NCBI GenBank assembly: GCA_026126105.1
Contig: JAHCJV010000001.1
Span: 62,001 to 126,000, forward strand
DNA length: 64,000 nucleotides
Source: Enhydrobacter sp.
Lineage (GTDB): Bacteria > Pseudomonadota > Alphaproteobacteria > Reyranellales > Reyranellaceae
Reading direction: 5' to 3'
Shown here piece after piece: positions 55,216 to 64,000 of the stretch. Positions within the stretch are counted from its first letter, which is position 1; each line of letters begins with the position of its first letter. The notes below the pieces were generated by a model. The model did no database searches. It saw nothing but the letters and a program-made list of their open reading frames with translations, and was not told the origin of the DNA. A program made the position numbers and the translations under genes.

Positions 55216-57945
55216 GTGGCGGGTGCCTCAGCGCGCATGTTAGGCAGGGGCGTGCCCGACAGCGCCTCCCTGCCGCCGATTGCGGCCCCGATTCCGGCCG
55301 ATGCCACGCCGATGATGCGTCAGTACCTGGCGATCAAGGCGGCGCATCCGGATCATCTCGTGTTCTACCGCATGGGCGATTTCTACGAGCTTTTCTTCGA
55401 GGACGCGGTGAAGGCCTCCGCGGCGCTCGACATCGCCCTCACCAAGCGCGGCCAGCATCTCGGCGAAGACATCAGGATGTGCGGCGTGCCGGTGCACAGC
55501 CACGAGGCCTACCTCTCGCGCCTCATCCGCCAGGGCTTCAAGGTCGCCGTCTGCGAGCAGACCGAGGATCCGGCCGAAGCGAGGAAGCGCGGCGCCAAGT
55601 CGGTGGTCGAGCGCGCCGTCGTGCGGGTCATAACACCCGGCACGCTGACCGAGGACGCGCTGCTCGACGCGCGCAGCCACAATTATCTCTGCGCGCTGGC
55701 CGAGGCGCAGGGCGAGCTGGCGCTGGCATGGCTCGACCTGTCGACCGCAGATTTCGCGACCCAGCCGTTGGAGACCGGCCAGCTCGCGGCGGCGCTCGCG
55801 CGGCTTGCGCCCGGCGAGATATTGGTGCCCGATCGGTTGCTGGCGCGTGACGGCCTGAAGGCGGCGCTCGAAGACTGGAACTCGGTGCTGACGCCGCTGC
55901 CCTCGGCGCGCTTCGATTCCGACAATGCGCGCAAGCGGCTGCAGGCGGCGTTCAACGTCGCGGTGCTCGACAGCTTCGGCGCCTTCTCGCGCGCCGAGAT
56001 CGCGGCGTGCGGCGCGCTGCTCGACTATGTCGAGCTCACGCAGGCCGGCAAGCGCCCGGCACTCGCTCCGCCGCGCCGCGAGCGGCCTGACGGCACGATG
56101 GAGATCGATCCGGCGACGCGGCGCAACCTTGAGCTGGTGCGCGGCCTGGACGGACGGCGCGAGGGCAGCCTGCTCGCAACCATCGACCGCACCTTGACCG
56201 GGCCGGGCGCGCGCCTGCTGGCCGAGCGGCTCGCGGCGCCGCTCACCGTGCGGGCTGAGATCGAGCGGCGGCTCGACCTGGTCCAGCTTTTCCTCGAACG
56301 GCCCGCGCTCCGCGAGCGGGTACGCGAAGCGTTGAAGCGCACGCCCGACGTCGAGCGCGCCCTGCAGCGGCTGTCGGTCGGCCGCGGCGGGCCGCGCGAT
56401 CTCGCGGCTCTGCGCGACGGCCTGGATTCGGCCGAGGCGCTGGCGGCGCTGCTGGGCGCAGAGCCGGAGGCGCTGATGCCGGCGCCTGCGCCGCTCGCCG
56501 AGATCGTGATGGCTGCCTCAAACCACCGCGCGCTGATCGACTCGCTCGCGGCGGCGCTGGCCGACGAACCATCGCTGCTGGCGCGCGACGGCGGCTTCAT
56601 CCGCGCCGGCTATCGCGCCGAGCTCGACGAGCAGCGCACGTTGCGCGACGACAGCCGCAAGACCGTGGCGGCGCTCGAGGCCAAGTACCGGACGGCGGCA
56701 GGCGTGCCGTCGCTCAAGATCCGGCACAACAACATGATCGGCTACCATATCGAAGTGACGGCGACGCACGCCGACAAGCTCGATCTGGCCGGTCTCGGCT
56801 TCACGCGGCGCCAGTCGATGTCCAACGCCACGCGCTTCAGCACGGCGGAGCTCGCCGATCTCGAAACCCGCATCGGCCGCGCGGCCGACCAGGCACTTGC
56901 GCTGGAACTGCAGATCTTCGAAGCGCTGGTCCGCGAGGCGATGGCCGTATCGGCGGCCGTCGTCGCTGCCGGCAGGGCGTTGGCCGCGCTCGACGTCTCG
57001 GCTGCGCTCGCCGAACTGGCGGCCAGCGGCAACTACGTTCGGCCGGTTCTTTCCGACGACACGTCCTTCACCCTCGTCGGCGGGCGGCATCCCGTGGTCG
57101 AGGCGGCGCTGGCGCGTCAGGGCGGGTCGGGCTTCGTGCCCAACGATTGCGAGCTCGGGCCCGCGCGGCGGCTGTGGCTGCTGACCGGCCCGAACATGGC
57201 CGGCAAGTCGACCTTCCTGCGCCAGAACGCCTTGATCGCGGTCATGGCGCAGGCCGGATCGTTCGTGCCGGCGAAGCAGGCTACGATCGGCATCGTCGAC
57301 CGGCTGTTCAGCCGCGTCGGCGCGGCCGACGATCTCGCGCGCGGGCGATCGACCTTCATGGTCGAGATGGTCGAGACGGCCGCGATCCTCAACCAGGCGA
57401 CGGCGAAGAGCCTCGTGATCCTCGACGAGATCGGCCGCGGCACGGCGACGTTCGATGGCCTGTCGATCGCCTGGGCCGCGCTCGAGCACCTGCACGAGGT
57501 GAACAAGTGCCGCGCCCTGTTCGCCACGCACTATCACGAGCTCGGCGCGCTCAAGGAGCGCCTGCCAGCCCTCGCGCCCTACACGATGCGTGTGAAGGAA
57601 TGGCAGAACGAGGTCGTCTTTCTGCACGAGGTGGCGCCGGGCGCCGCCGATCGCTCCTACGGCATCCATGTCGCCCAGCTCGCCGGCTTGCCGGCCTCCG
57701 TCGTGGCCCGTGCCGAGGAGGTGCTGGCCGAATTGGAGAAGGGCGAGCAGTCGGGCGCGGTGACGCGTCTTGCCGACGACCTGCCACTGTTCGCCGCCGC
57801 GCCGGCGCGTCCGTCAGGCGGTGTGGTGAAGGTTAAGGAGTCGGAGGTCGAGAAGGCCCTCGCGAGGATCAATCCAGATGAGCTGACACCGCGGGAGGCC
57901 CTGGAGTTGCTCTACGATTTGCGGAGACGACTGCCGCCAGGCTGA
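55216..57945 (+). CDS. mutS: DNA mismatch repair protein MutS
   Basis: Recognises mismatches and small loops. The mismatch-binding motif [11 protein letters not shown] is near residue 53 with the Phe and Glu that wedge into DNA. The ATPase part has the Walker [15 protein letters not shown] near residue 657, then [12 protein letters not shown] and FATHYHELG. The 909 residues include an N-terminal extension; the GTG at 55216 or the ATG at 55237 may be used, and neither has a clear Shine-Dalgarno. The C-terminal [19 protein letters not shown] is the conserved tetramerisation/clamp tail. Confidence 0.97.
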   Translation: MAGASARMLGRGVPDSASLPPIAAPIPADATPMMRQYLAIKAAHPDHLVFYRMGDFYELFFEDAVKASAALDIALTKRGQHLGEDIRMCGVPVHSHEAYLSRLIRQGFKVAVCEQTEDPAEARKRGAKSVVERAVVRVITPGTLTEDALLDARSHNYLCALAEAQGELALAWLDLSTADFATQPLETGQLAAALARLAPGEILVPDRLLARDGLKAALEDWNSVLTPLPSARFDSDNARKRLQAAFNVAVLDSFGAFSRAEIAACGALLDYVELTQAGKRPALAPPRRERPDGTMEIDPATRRNLELVRGLDGRREGSLLATIDRTLTGPGARLLAERLAAPLTVRAEIERRLDLVQLFLERPALRERVREALKRTPDVERALQRLSVGRGGPRDLAALRDGLDSAEALAALLGAEPEALMPAPAPLAEIVMAASNHRALIDSLAAALADEPSLLARDGGFIRAGYRAELDEQRTLRDDSRKTVAALEAKYRTAAGVPSLKIRHNNMIGYHIEVTATHADKLDLAGLGFTRRQSMSNATRFSTAELADLETRIGRAADQALALELQIFEALVREAMAVSAAVVAAGRALAALDVSAALAELAASGNYVRPVLSDDTSFTLVGGRHPVVEAALARQGGSGFVPNDCELGPARRLWLLTGPNMAGKSTFLRQNALIAVMAQAGSFVPAKQATIGIVDRLFSRVGAADDLARGRSTFMVEMVETAAILNQATAKSLVILDEIGRGTATFDGLSIAWAALEHLHEVNKCRALFATHYHELGALKERLPALAPYTMRVKEWQNEVVFLHEVAPGAADRSYGIHVAQLAGLPASVVARAEEVLAELEKGEQSGAVTRLADDLPLFAAAPARPSGGVVKVKESEVEKALARINPDELTPREALELLYDLRRRLPPG

Positions 57946-57951
57946 CGTTTA

Positions 57952-58731
57952 TCAAACCTCGGGAAGAGGGGCGGGCTGCCAATTGGTCTTCGCGATGAAG
58001 AGACGTGAGGTGCCATAAGCAACCAGATAGAGCGCAAACAGATCCAGCAGTATCGCCAGCACCTGCAAAGCAAGTGCAAAGACAAGAGATTGCGATTGTT
58101 GCAGAAGCGCGTTGAGTGATATCAGCAGCGGCCCTACCGCCGCCATCAGCGTGCCCAGCATCGCCAGTGTCATTAGCGAACCCCGGAAGCCGATGGATTC
58201 TCGAAACGCGTCGCCCAGATTCCATGTCAGCCCTGCGACACGCGCGGGCAGAAACAACAAACTGGGTGCAAGGACGAGCGTCGCAACACACATCGCCAAG
58301 GCTACGGCTACAGCGGATAGCACAATGGTCGATGGCTCCATGCGGCCGCGAAATATCTCTGGCGCCATCACGGAAAATAGCAACATTCCCGTGGCGAATA
58401 CTATGAAAGCGTAGGTAAAGCCGAAGCCCCAGAAGCTCATACGAGGATACGTAAGGCCTCCCCCCTCCTTCGTTTTCCTCAACGCCAGTTCGCGTTGCTT
58501 CCAGTCGGGAAACATTGCGAGCTTCAGCCATTGGTCGAAGAGGAAAATGTACAATCCTGCCAGAACAGCCGAGGACCCGCTCTGAGTTAACATCTTCAGG
58601 ACTATTGTTGCGACAGTGGCAAACGCGGCAGGTAACCAGAATGTGCGTTGATGGTTGCGCCAATGCTGGATACCCTCTCGGAGCAGTTGACCTGCCGAAG
58701 GCAATTCTTCCGCCATTGATGGCGCCGTCAT
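57952..58731 (-). CDS. Polytopic membrane protein of unknown function
   Basis: A 259-residue protein with about six hydrophobic segments (near 30-70, 100-125, 137-160, 185-205, 215-240) and a short charged N-terminus. The spread of segments resembles generic bacterial membrane proteins of the glycerophosphoryl-diester/DUF-type set; I cannot name a family. It starts 6 nt after the MesD stop and is the last gene of the hemD operon. Codon usage is less GC-rich than in its neighbours, suggesting a later arrival. Confidence 0.75.
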   Translation of the reverse strand: MTAPSMAEELPSAGQLLREGIQHWRNHQRTFWLPAAFATVATIVLKMLTQSGSSAVLAGLYIFLFDQWLKLAMFPDWKQRELALRKTKEGGGLTYPRMSFWGFGFTYAFIVFATGMLLFSVMAPEIFRGRMEPSTIVLSAVAVALAMCVATLVLAPSLLFLPARVAGLTWNLGDAFRESIGFRGSLMTLAMLGTLMAAVGPLLISLNALLQQSQSLVFALALQVLAILLDLFALYLVAYGTSRLFIAKTNWQPAPLPEV

Positions 58732-58737
58732 CGATCT

Positions 58738-59757
58738 TCAGCCAAATGCCTTGCGCGCGATGGCCGCGCCCTGGGCAAGCGAACGCAGCTTGCCGTAGGC
58801 GGTCGCGAGGCTCATCGGAGCCATGCCGCAATTGGTGCAGGCCTGGATGCGCTCGGGATCGACGAACTGTGTCGCGAGCTTCAGCGTGGCGGCGACTTCC
58901 TCGGGCGTGTCGACCCGCTCCGACGCGACATCGATCGCGCCGACCAGCACCGTCTTGGTCTTGAGCAGCTTCATCAGCTCGGGCGGCACGTGGCTGTTGC
59001 GGCATTCGAGCGAGACCTGCTGGATCTTGCTGCGGTCGAGGGCGGGGAAGGTGTTCTCGTACTGACGCCAGCTCTCGCCCAGCGTCTCCTTCCATTTGAT
59101 GTTGGCCTCGATGCCGTAACCGTAGCAGATGTGCACGGCGGTGGTGCACTTCAGGCCTTCGGCCGCACGCTCGAGCGCCGGCACGCCCCATTCGACTGTC
59201 TCGTCGAGATAGACGTTGAAGGCCGGCTCGTCGAACTGCACGACATCGACGCCGAGCGCTTCCAGATCCTTCGCCTCCTGGTTCAGCAGCTCGGCAAAGG
59301 CAAAGGCCATCTTCACGCGGTCGCCGTAATAGCCGTCGGCCAAGGTGTCGATCAGGGTCATCGGCCCGGGCAGCGTGAACTTGAGCTTGCGTGCCGTGGC
59401 GGCGCGGGCGACGCGCGCTTCCTTTTCGTGCACGAACTTGCGACGTTTGAGCGGTGCGGTGACAGTCGGGCAGTCCGCGTCATAGCGATTGTTGCGGATG
59501 CCCATGCGGACCTTCCTGTCGAAGTCGACGCCGTCGACCTCGGCCAGGAAGCCGTGCACGAAGTGTTGCCGCGCCTGCTCTCCGTCGCTCACGATGTCGA
59601 TGCCGGCCTCTTCCTGGCGCCTGATGGCGAGTGCGGTCGCGTCTTCCTTGGCTTCCTGCAGCGGCGCGCCGGTCAGGGTCCAGGGCGCCCATAGAACATT
59701 CGGTGTCGCGAGCCACGAGGGTTTCGGCAGGCTGCCGGCCAAGGTCGTCTCGAACAT
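58738..59757 (-). CDS. MetE-like methionine synthase, MesD type
   Basis: A 339-residue protein matching only the catalytic half of MetE. The zinc ligands are visible as His209-x-Cys211 (VHICYGYG) and Cys310 (CTNCGMAP), with the Asp/Glu region VVQFDEPAFNVYLDE. The start TTLAGSLPKPSWLATP and IVSDGEQARQHFVHGF match the folate-independent MesD family as I recall it. MesD usually works with MesX (DUF1852), which is not in this window. The ATG abuts the hemY stop with GGGGGA upstream. Confidence 0.82.
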   Translation of the reverse strand: MFETTLAGSLPKPSWLATPNVLWAPWTLTGAPLQEAKEDATALAIRRQEEAGIDIVSDGEQARQHFVHGFLAEVDGVDFDRKVRMGIRNNRYDADCPTVTAPLKRRKFVHEKEARVARAATARKLKFTLPGPMTLIDTLADGYYGDRVKMAFAFAELLNQEAKDLEALGVDVVQFDEPAFNVYLDETVEWGVPALERAAEGLKCTTAVHICYGYGIEANIKWKETLGESWRQYENTFPALDRSKIQQVSLECRNSHVPPELMKLLKTKTVLVGAIDVASERVDTPEEVAATLKLATQFVDPERIQACTNCGMAPMSLATAYGKLRSLAQGAAIARKAFG

Positions 59758-61131
59758 CTATCCCCCTGAAACCGTGTTCATTGTCGTCATGCCGATCGCC
59801 GCCTTGGGCGTGCTGCCCGGCACGAGGATCTGTCCGTAGGTTCCGGGCGCGCGCCAGTGCAGTGTGCCAAAGGCGCCGCAGCTCTCGCACACCGGATGAT
59901 AGGCCTCGTGATGCGCGCCGCAGGCCGTGCAGCGCCAGGCCCTGTCTGCCGGGGCTTCGGCCGCACGCGCCAGCCAGTCGCGAACCTTGGTCTGGTCGGA
60001 GTCCGCCCGCTCCTCGAGTTCGGCCATCATCCGGCAAACGCGCACTGGCGGATTGTCGCCACCCGCCGCTTCGAGATGCCGCCGCGCCTCGCCCCACAGG
60101 CCGGCTTCGAGCGTCGCCCGGGCGAGCGCCAGATGGCTCTCCATATCGTCCGGCTTCTGCGCGACGAGCTTGCGCACAACGGACACCCGCTTAAGTGGAT
60201 CGGTTTCGCCCGACGCTCGCAGATAAAGCTCCGCAAGGTCGGGATGCGGCGTCAGCGACCAGCCACGCTCGATCGTCTTCAGGGCGCGCCGGGCTTCGCC
60301 CGACTTGACCTGCAGCTCGGCGAGCCGGGCCGCGGTGGCGATGCGCTCGGGGGCGAGGCCGAAGGCTTCGCGCGCAAGGCCCAGCGCTTCGTTGCCGTGG
60401 CCATCATGCTCGGCCGCTCGGCTGCGCTCGACGAGCAGCAGGGCGCGCAGCGTGCGGCCCCGGTCAGCGCTCACCACCTTGCGCCGCATGCCGGCGTCGA
60501 GGGTATCCTGCGCCGCCCGCCACTGCTGGAGCTGTGCCTGCATGTCGAACAGTGAATGCACGACCCACGGAGTCTGCGGCTTGAGCGCGAAGGCGCGCTC
60601 GGCATAATCGAGCGCCTGCGCCTGGTTGCCGTCGCGGAGCGCCTGGGCGATCAGTCCGCGCAGGCCGAGAAAGGCCATCTGCTCGTCCTCGAGCATCGCC
60701 TTGAAGGCGCGATTGGCGCCTTCGCGGTCGCCATTGAGCTGGGCGGCCTGGGCCGAGAGCAGAAGGGTGAGCGCGGGTTCGGAGAGCAGCTGCTCGGCCT
60801 TGCGCGCATGGCGCTGCGCTTCAACGCCGTCGCCGGCCGCAACGGCGGCAAGCCCCTGCGTCAGCTCGCGATAGCCGCGTCGCCGCCGGCTCTCGCCCCA
60901 GCCTTCGAGAAATGCCCCCGGCGCGCCGACGATCCAGCGGTAGAGCAGCCACAGCGCGACGCCGAGCAGGATGAGAAAAACGACGCCGACCAGCAGCACG
61001 CCGACGCTGGTGTCGAGCCGCCAGCCGCGCCACTCGACGACGACGTTGCCAGGCCGTTCGGCGAGCCACACCGCGCCCAGCATCGCGACAGCAGCGACGG
61101 CGAACCAGATCAGCGTACGCAACATTGTCAT
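59758..61131 (-). CDS. hemY: HemY-like TPR membrane protein with zinc-ribbon tail
   Basis: A 457-residue protein of the proteobacterial HemY family (not the Gram-positive oxidase of the same name). It has two N-terminal membrane helices (about 4-25 and 40-63), a TPR array (about 90-380), and a C-terminal cysteine knuckle CTACGAHHEAYHPVCESCG (about 395-413) that can bind zinc or iron. Its role in heme or envelope biology is unproven. It lies 6 nt after the hemD-Mic60 fusion. Confidence 0.9.
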   Translation of the reverse strand: MTMLRTLIWFAVAAVAMLGAVWLAERPGNVVVEWRGWRLDTSVGVLLVGVVFLILLGVALWLLYRWIVGAPGAFLEGWGESRRRRGYRELTQGLAAVAAGDGVEAQRHARKAEQLLSEPALTLLLSAQAAQLNGDREGANRAFKAMLEDEQMAFLGLRGLIAQALRDGNQAQALDYAERAFALKPQTPWVVHSLFDMQAQLQQWRAAQDTLDAGMRRKVVSADRGRTLRALLLVERSRAAEHDGHGNEALGLAREAFGLAPERIATAARLAELQVKSGEARRALKTIERGWSLTPHPDLAELYLRASGETDPLKRVSVVRKLVAQKPDDMESHLALARATLEAGLWGEARRHLEAAGGDNPPVRVCRMMAELEERADSDQTKVRDWLARAAEAPADRAWRCTACGAHHEAYHPVCESCGAFGTLHWRAPGTYGQILVPGSTPKAAIGMTTMNTVSGG

Positions 61132-61137
61132 GGCGGA

Positions 61138-63015
61138 CTACCGGGCGCTGCCCAGCTGCGAGACGCCCAGCGCCGCGAGCTGGTCGACCGCGCGCTGGGC
61201 GGAGAGATGCGCCTCCGCCCGGGCCAACCAGTCGGCGGTGGCGCGCGATGTCTCCGGTGGCAGCGATTTCACCAGTCCGACGGCGCCGGCAAGATCGCCC
61301 GCGTTGATCGCGGCTTCGGCGCGCGCGAGCTTCGCTTCGACCGAATCGCCCTGCACGTCGGCACCGGTGCGGCGCAACGAGACCAGCCTCTTCAGCCTGC
61401 CGAGGAGCCGCTGCCAGAAGGAATCGTCAGCGAGGTCGTCCGCGAGAGCCATCTTGGCCATCGCCGGAAACGATGCGGCAAGACTTGCCCGCGAGGCGAC
61501 GCCTTTCGCGGCCAAGGGCTGCAGCACCGCGATCGGCTCGCCGAGCTTGCTATCGCCCTGTGCCAGCGGAGTCAGCAGGCCGAGGTCGGTGGCGAAGGGC
61601 TGCCCGGCTGTCAGGCCTGCGCTGATGCGGGCGGCGATGGCTATCAAAGCCGAGCCGCGCGCGGCGGCAAGCGCCTTCTGTTCGCCCGTGGTGCTGGCGC
61701 TCGCTGCGGCGGCAGCCTTTTCTACAGAGGCCTTCTGGCCGGCGACCGCCTGATCCAGCGATTGCAGACCCGCGCGCAAGGCCACGATTTCGGATTTCAG
61801 GGCAGAGGTGTCGGATTCCGTGGCCGTAGGCCGACTTTCGAGGGCCTCCAGCTTGCGACGCAGTTCCTCGATCGCAGGATCCGGGCCTTCCTGCCGCTCA
61901 GCCGGCGGTCGCTGGGCCTGCGCGGCCGTCGACGCGATGGCACGCAGACGCGTGTCGAGATCGTCGAGGCGGGCGGAAAGGTCGCGCTTTGCCGCATCCA
62001 GGGCAGCGGTGTCCATGACGGGCGCGGCCGGCGGCGCGACAGGTTTAGGCGGCGAGGGTTGGGCAACGGCCGGGCCGCGCCACAAGGCGCGCGCCTCCTG
62101 CGGCCAATAAGGCAAGGAGACGAGTGCGGCCGCCAGCACCAGCACGGCGGCCAGCACCCCGATTGCGAAGGCGCCGATCACGCCCACTCCCCGGCGCGCG
62201 GGCGCCGCAGGGGGCACGGCTGCGGAAGCGACGGCGCGCTCGACCGGTTCGGGGGGCGGCGAAGAGGCGGGAATATCGGTCATGAGGGTGGAGCTTTCTA
62301 CGCCGGACGGGGGTAGCCGGTCGATCTCATCCAGCACGGACTGCCGGGTGGGACGCTCTGCCGCGATGGTCCTGGCGAAGGGCAGTGCGGCGAGCGGCTC
62401 CGCGGCGGCGGGACTGATGGCGACAGCGGTGACGCCGCGGCAGGTATCGACAAGGTTCGCCTGCGTGGCGAGCCGGACGAATGCATCCGAGGCGCGCGGC
62501 GAGAAGAAGGTCGCCACATCGAGGGCGCGGGCTTCCAGCGCGGCGCGTGCCGAGTCCGGCAGTGCATCGGCTTCGCGCGCCTCGTAGAGCACGACGCGCC
62601 TGGTTTCGAAACCCTCCGGCGTCAGGTCGCCCGCAATGTCCGAGCCGCTGACATGAAGAAGCGGGCCGTTCGCCGGATCGAGCCGTTGGCGCACGAGGTC
62701 GGACAGGGAGGCCGCGTCGCCCGACGCCGAGGTGACGGCGCCGAAGCCCAGCCCTTCCGCCGTCGCAGCGGTCGTGTCGCCGACTGCGAAGATCGGCTTG
62801 CTGCGCTGCTCGCTCGCTTCGGCCAGGGCGCGGGCGCCATTGGCGCTGGTGATCAGTACGGCCTGACAGTCCGCAAGCGACGCAGGGAAGTCGGCTGGTG
62901 GATGCAGCATCTGCAGCCGGAACAGCGGTGCGATGACGGGCGAATGGCCGCGCAAGGTCAGCGCCTGGGCCAGCGCCGTCGCTTCGCGTTCCGGACGGGT
63001 GATCAGCACGCGCAT
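61138..63015 (-). CDS. hemD: Fusion of uroporphyrinogen-III synthase (HemD) and a Mic60/mitofilin-like protein
   Basis: A single 625-codon frame without a stop. Residues 1-235 are HemD: MRVLITRPEREATALAQAL, QAVLITSANGARAL, and the FFSPRASDAFVRLA block. A Pro/Ala-rich linker leads to a membrane helix (VGVIGAFAIGVLAAVLVLAAALV in outline, about 275-297), coiled coil (about 335-440), and the C-terminal region with VEAKLARAEAAINAGDLAGAV typical of alphaproteobacterial Mic60/mitofilin homologues. An internal ATG near residue 244 has no Shine-Dalgarno. hemC is not adjacent. Confidence 0.88.
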   Translation of the reverse strand: MRVLITRPEREATALAQALTLRGHSPVIAPLFRLQMLHPPADFPASLADCQAVLITSANGARALAEASEQRSKPIFAVGDTTAATAEGLGFGAVTSASGDAASLSDLVRQRLDPANGPLLHVSGSDIAGDLTPEGFETRRVVLYEAREADALPDSARAALEARALDVATFFSPRASDAFVRLATQANLVDTCRGVTAVAISPAAAEPLAALPFARTIAAERPTRQSVLDEIDRLPPSGVESSTLMTDIPASSPPPEPVERAVASAAVPPAAPARRGVGVIGAFAIGVLAAVLVLAAALVSLPYWPQEARALWRGPAVAQPSPPKPVAPPAAPVMDTAALDAAKRDLSARLDDLDTRLRAIASTAAQAQRPPAERQEGPDPAIEELRRKLEALESRPTATESDTSALKSEIVALRAGLQSLDQAVAGQKASVEKAAAAASASTTGEQKALAAARGSALIAIAARISAGLTAGQPFATDLGLLTPLAQGDSKLGEPIAVLQPLAAKGVASRASLAASFPAMAKMALADDLADDSFWQRLLGRLKRLVSLRRTGADVQGDSVEAKLARAEAAINAGDLAGAVGLVKSLPPETSRATADWLARAEAHLSAQRAVDQLAALGVSQLGSAR

Positions 63016-63087
63016 ATGTTCTCGTAACCCATAGGGCGACGGGCTTCCAGCCGCCTCATTGCGGTAAGAGGCGCACGGTCCCGACGA

Positions 63088-63552
63088 CTAGAGCAGAACG
63101 ACGCCTTCCAGCGCCAGCAGCTTGCGCTTGGTTGGCAGGCCTTGGCCGCCGGAGAAGCCGCCTTCCCTGCCGCCGCTTCCCAGCACGCGATGGCATGGAA
63201 CGATGATCGGGAGGGGATTGCGGCCGCACGCCATGCCGACCGCGCGCGGGCCCGAGCCCAGTGCCATCGCCATGCCGCCGTAGGTCGCGGTCCCGCCGTA
63301 AGGGATTTCACGCATCATGTTCCAGACGCTCTTCTGGAAGTCGGTACCGCGGCCGGCGAGCGGCAGGTCGAAGCTCCTGAGCCGGCCCGCGAAGTAACGC
63401 TCGAGCTGGCGGCGGGCTTCCTCGAGGACAGGCGACGACTTGTCCGAGGTCGCCTCGCCGTTGCTTGCCCACCGCACGCCGGTCAGCGCCTCGCCGTCTG
63501 CCTCCAGCGCCAGCCGGCCGACCGGGCTCGCCATATAACAACAAAACGTCAT
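63088..63552 (-). CDS. ogt: Methylated-DNA--protein-cysteine methyltransferase (Ogt type)
   Basis: Suicide repair enzyme for O6-alkylguanine. The ATG at 63552 gives 154 residues beginning with TFCCYMASPVGRLALEADG, and the active site IIVPCHRVLGSGG is complete. FQKSVWNMMREIPYGGTATYGG is the DNA-binding helix-turn-helix. The open frame extends upstream to 63732, but that part overlaps the divergent hydrolase gene and has no homology. It is followed 72 bp on by hemD. Confidence 0.93.
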   Translation of the reverse strand: MTFCCYMASPVGRLALEADGEALTGVRWASNGEATSDKSSPVLEEARRQLERYFAGRLRSFDLPLAGRGTDFQKSVWNMMREIPYGGTATYGGMAMALGSGPRAVGMACGRNPLPIIVPCHRVLGSGGREGGFSGGQGLPTKRKLLALEGVVLL

Positions 63553-63597
63553 GCCGCGAGCGTAGCCTTCGCCTCGCGCCTTTGCCAACATGCGGTC

Positions 63598-64000
63598 ATG
63601 AAGAGGGGGAGAATGAGGCGGCGTACCCTGCTGGCGGCTGCGGCTGCATTCTGGCCGGCGGGGGTGGTCGCCCAACCGCAGCGCCGTCAGGCATCCGAGC
63701 CGGGCTTGCCGCCACCCGTGGTGTTCGTGCACGGCAACGGCGATTCGAGCGCTCTATGGATAAACAACATCTGGCGTTTCGAAGCCAACGGCTACAAGCG
63801 CAGCCAGCTCTTCGCCATCGATTTCACCAATCCGGTGGCGCTCAGTGACGACTCCAAGATGCAACCGTTCCGCTCGTCCACGGCCGAGGCGATGACCGAG
63901 CTGGCGGCGTTCGTGGCGCAGGTGAAGAAGGAGACGCGTCGCCGAAAGGTCGCGCTGATCGCGTCCTCGCGTGGCGGCAATACGGTACGCAACTACCTCA
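63598..64000 (+). CDS. Exported lipase-like alpha/beta hydrolase (3' end outside window)
   Basis: The N-terminal 134 residues of an exported hydrolase. A twin-arginine-like or Sec signal (RRRTLLAAAAAFWPAGVVA) is followed by PPPVVFVHGNGDSSALW, the oxyanion strand, and ALIASSRGGNTVRNYL, a nucleophile elbow with Ala in place of the first Gly of GxSxG. An ATG at 63613 with GGGGAGA just upstream may be the real start. The frame is open to the window end. Family: class 2 lipase/PGAP1-like (inferred). Confidence 0.8.
   Translation, partial: MKRGRMRRRTLLAAAAAFWPAGVVAQPQRRQASEPGLPPPVVFVHGNGDSSALWINNIWRFEANGYKRSQLFAIDFTNPVALSDDSKMQPFRSSTAEAMTELAAFVAQVKKETRRRKVALIASSRGGNTVRNYL

Noticed and set aside
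1-64000. tRNA, rRNA, CRISPR arrays, prophage, transposases
   Set aside because: No cloverleaf-like tRNA segments, regular spacer repeats, integrases or transposase genes were recognised on either strand; a covariance-model search was not possible here.

Overview
The window is a high-GC chromosomal segment from an alphaproteobacterium. The lineage call rests on mnmG-rsmG-parA with two perfect parS palindromes buried in the coding sequence, ppsR divergent from hemE, the hemE-hemH-hemJ string, a hemD/Mic60-like/hemY block, a DUF1674 (SDHAF4-like) gene beside htpX, and an EcfG-type stress promoter. A Reyranella- or Rhodospirillales-like host is plausible but cannot be fixed from the sequence alone. 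No rRNA, tRNA, CRISPR array, prophage or intact insertion sequence was seen.

Region 1 (1-17.6 kb) looks like the origin/partition neighbourhood. Nearly everything here reads leftward: ppsR, a small secreted protein, an orphan Bug/TctC binding protein, an ATC-hydrolase-family protein, a cytosolic-looking sugar-binding-fold protein, a helix-hairpin-helix protein, mnmE, the katE-ligD-ku stress/NHEJ operon, mnmG, rsmG and parA (cut by the window edge). Only glnD reads rightward. katE-ligD-ku sits between mnmE and mnmG, genes that are usually neighbours, and has its own EcfG-like promoter. The roughly 300-bp gap between ppsR and hemE matches by gene order the place where oriC lies in several alphaproteobacteria.

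Region 2 (17.6-25.3 kb) holds the late heme genes hemE, hemH and hemJ. Next comes a tight three-gene unit: a two-subunit thiamine-diphosphate decarboxylase and a C45-type Ntn acyltransferase/hydrolase. It is followed by an enoyl-CoA hydratase with a SnoaL-like protein, an H-NS-family protein, an AT-richer 0.5-kb gap with an 18-bp perfect palindrome, and csbD.

Region 3 (25.3-38.9 kb) is accessory transport and metabolism: an RND efflux pair, an orphan amino-acid-binding protein, a luciferase-like monooxygenase, an XRE/MmyB-type regulator divergent from an EamA transporter, purH, and a 1,072-residue AsmA-family protein.

Region 4 (38.9-45.2 kb) contains a small island (a VapBC-like toxin-antitoxin pair, an SDR-DoxX fusion and a DUF2269 gene broken by two stop codons). 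It is bracketed by an intact threonine dehydratase gene and a decayed, internally deleted copy of the same gene. The intact copy ends a three-gene operon with an FAD amine oxidase and an enoyl-CoA hydratase.

Region 5 (45.2-64 kb) is mostly housekeeping: DUF1674, htpX, rmuC, a HAD nucleotidase, two tandem ketopantoate-reductase-like genes, rnk, an N-acyl-D-amino-acid deacylase-like amidohydrolase, maeB, mutS, and a leftward operon hemD-Mic60 fusion > hemY > MesD-type methionine synthase > membrane protein. An ogt-type methyltransferase and the start of a lipase-like gene close the window.
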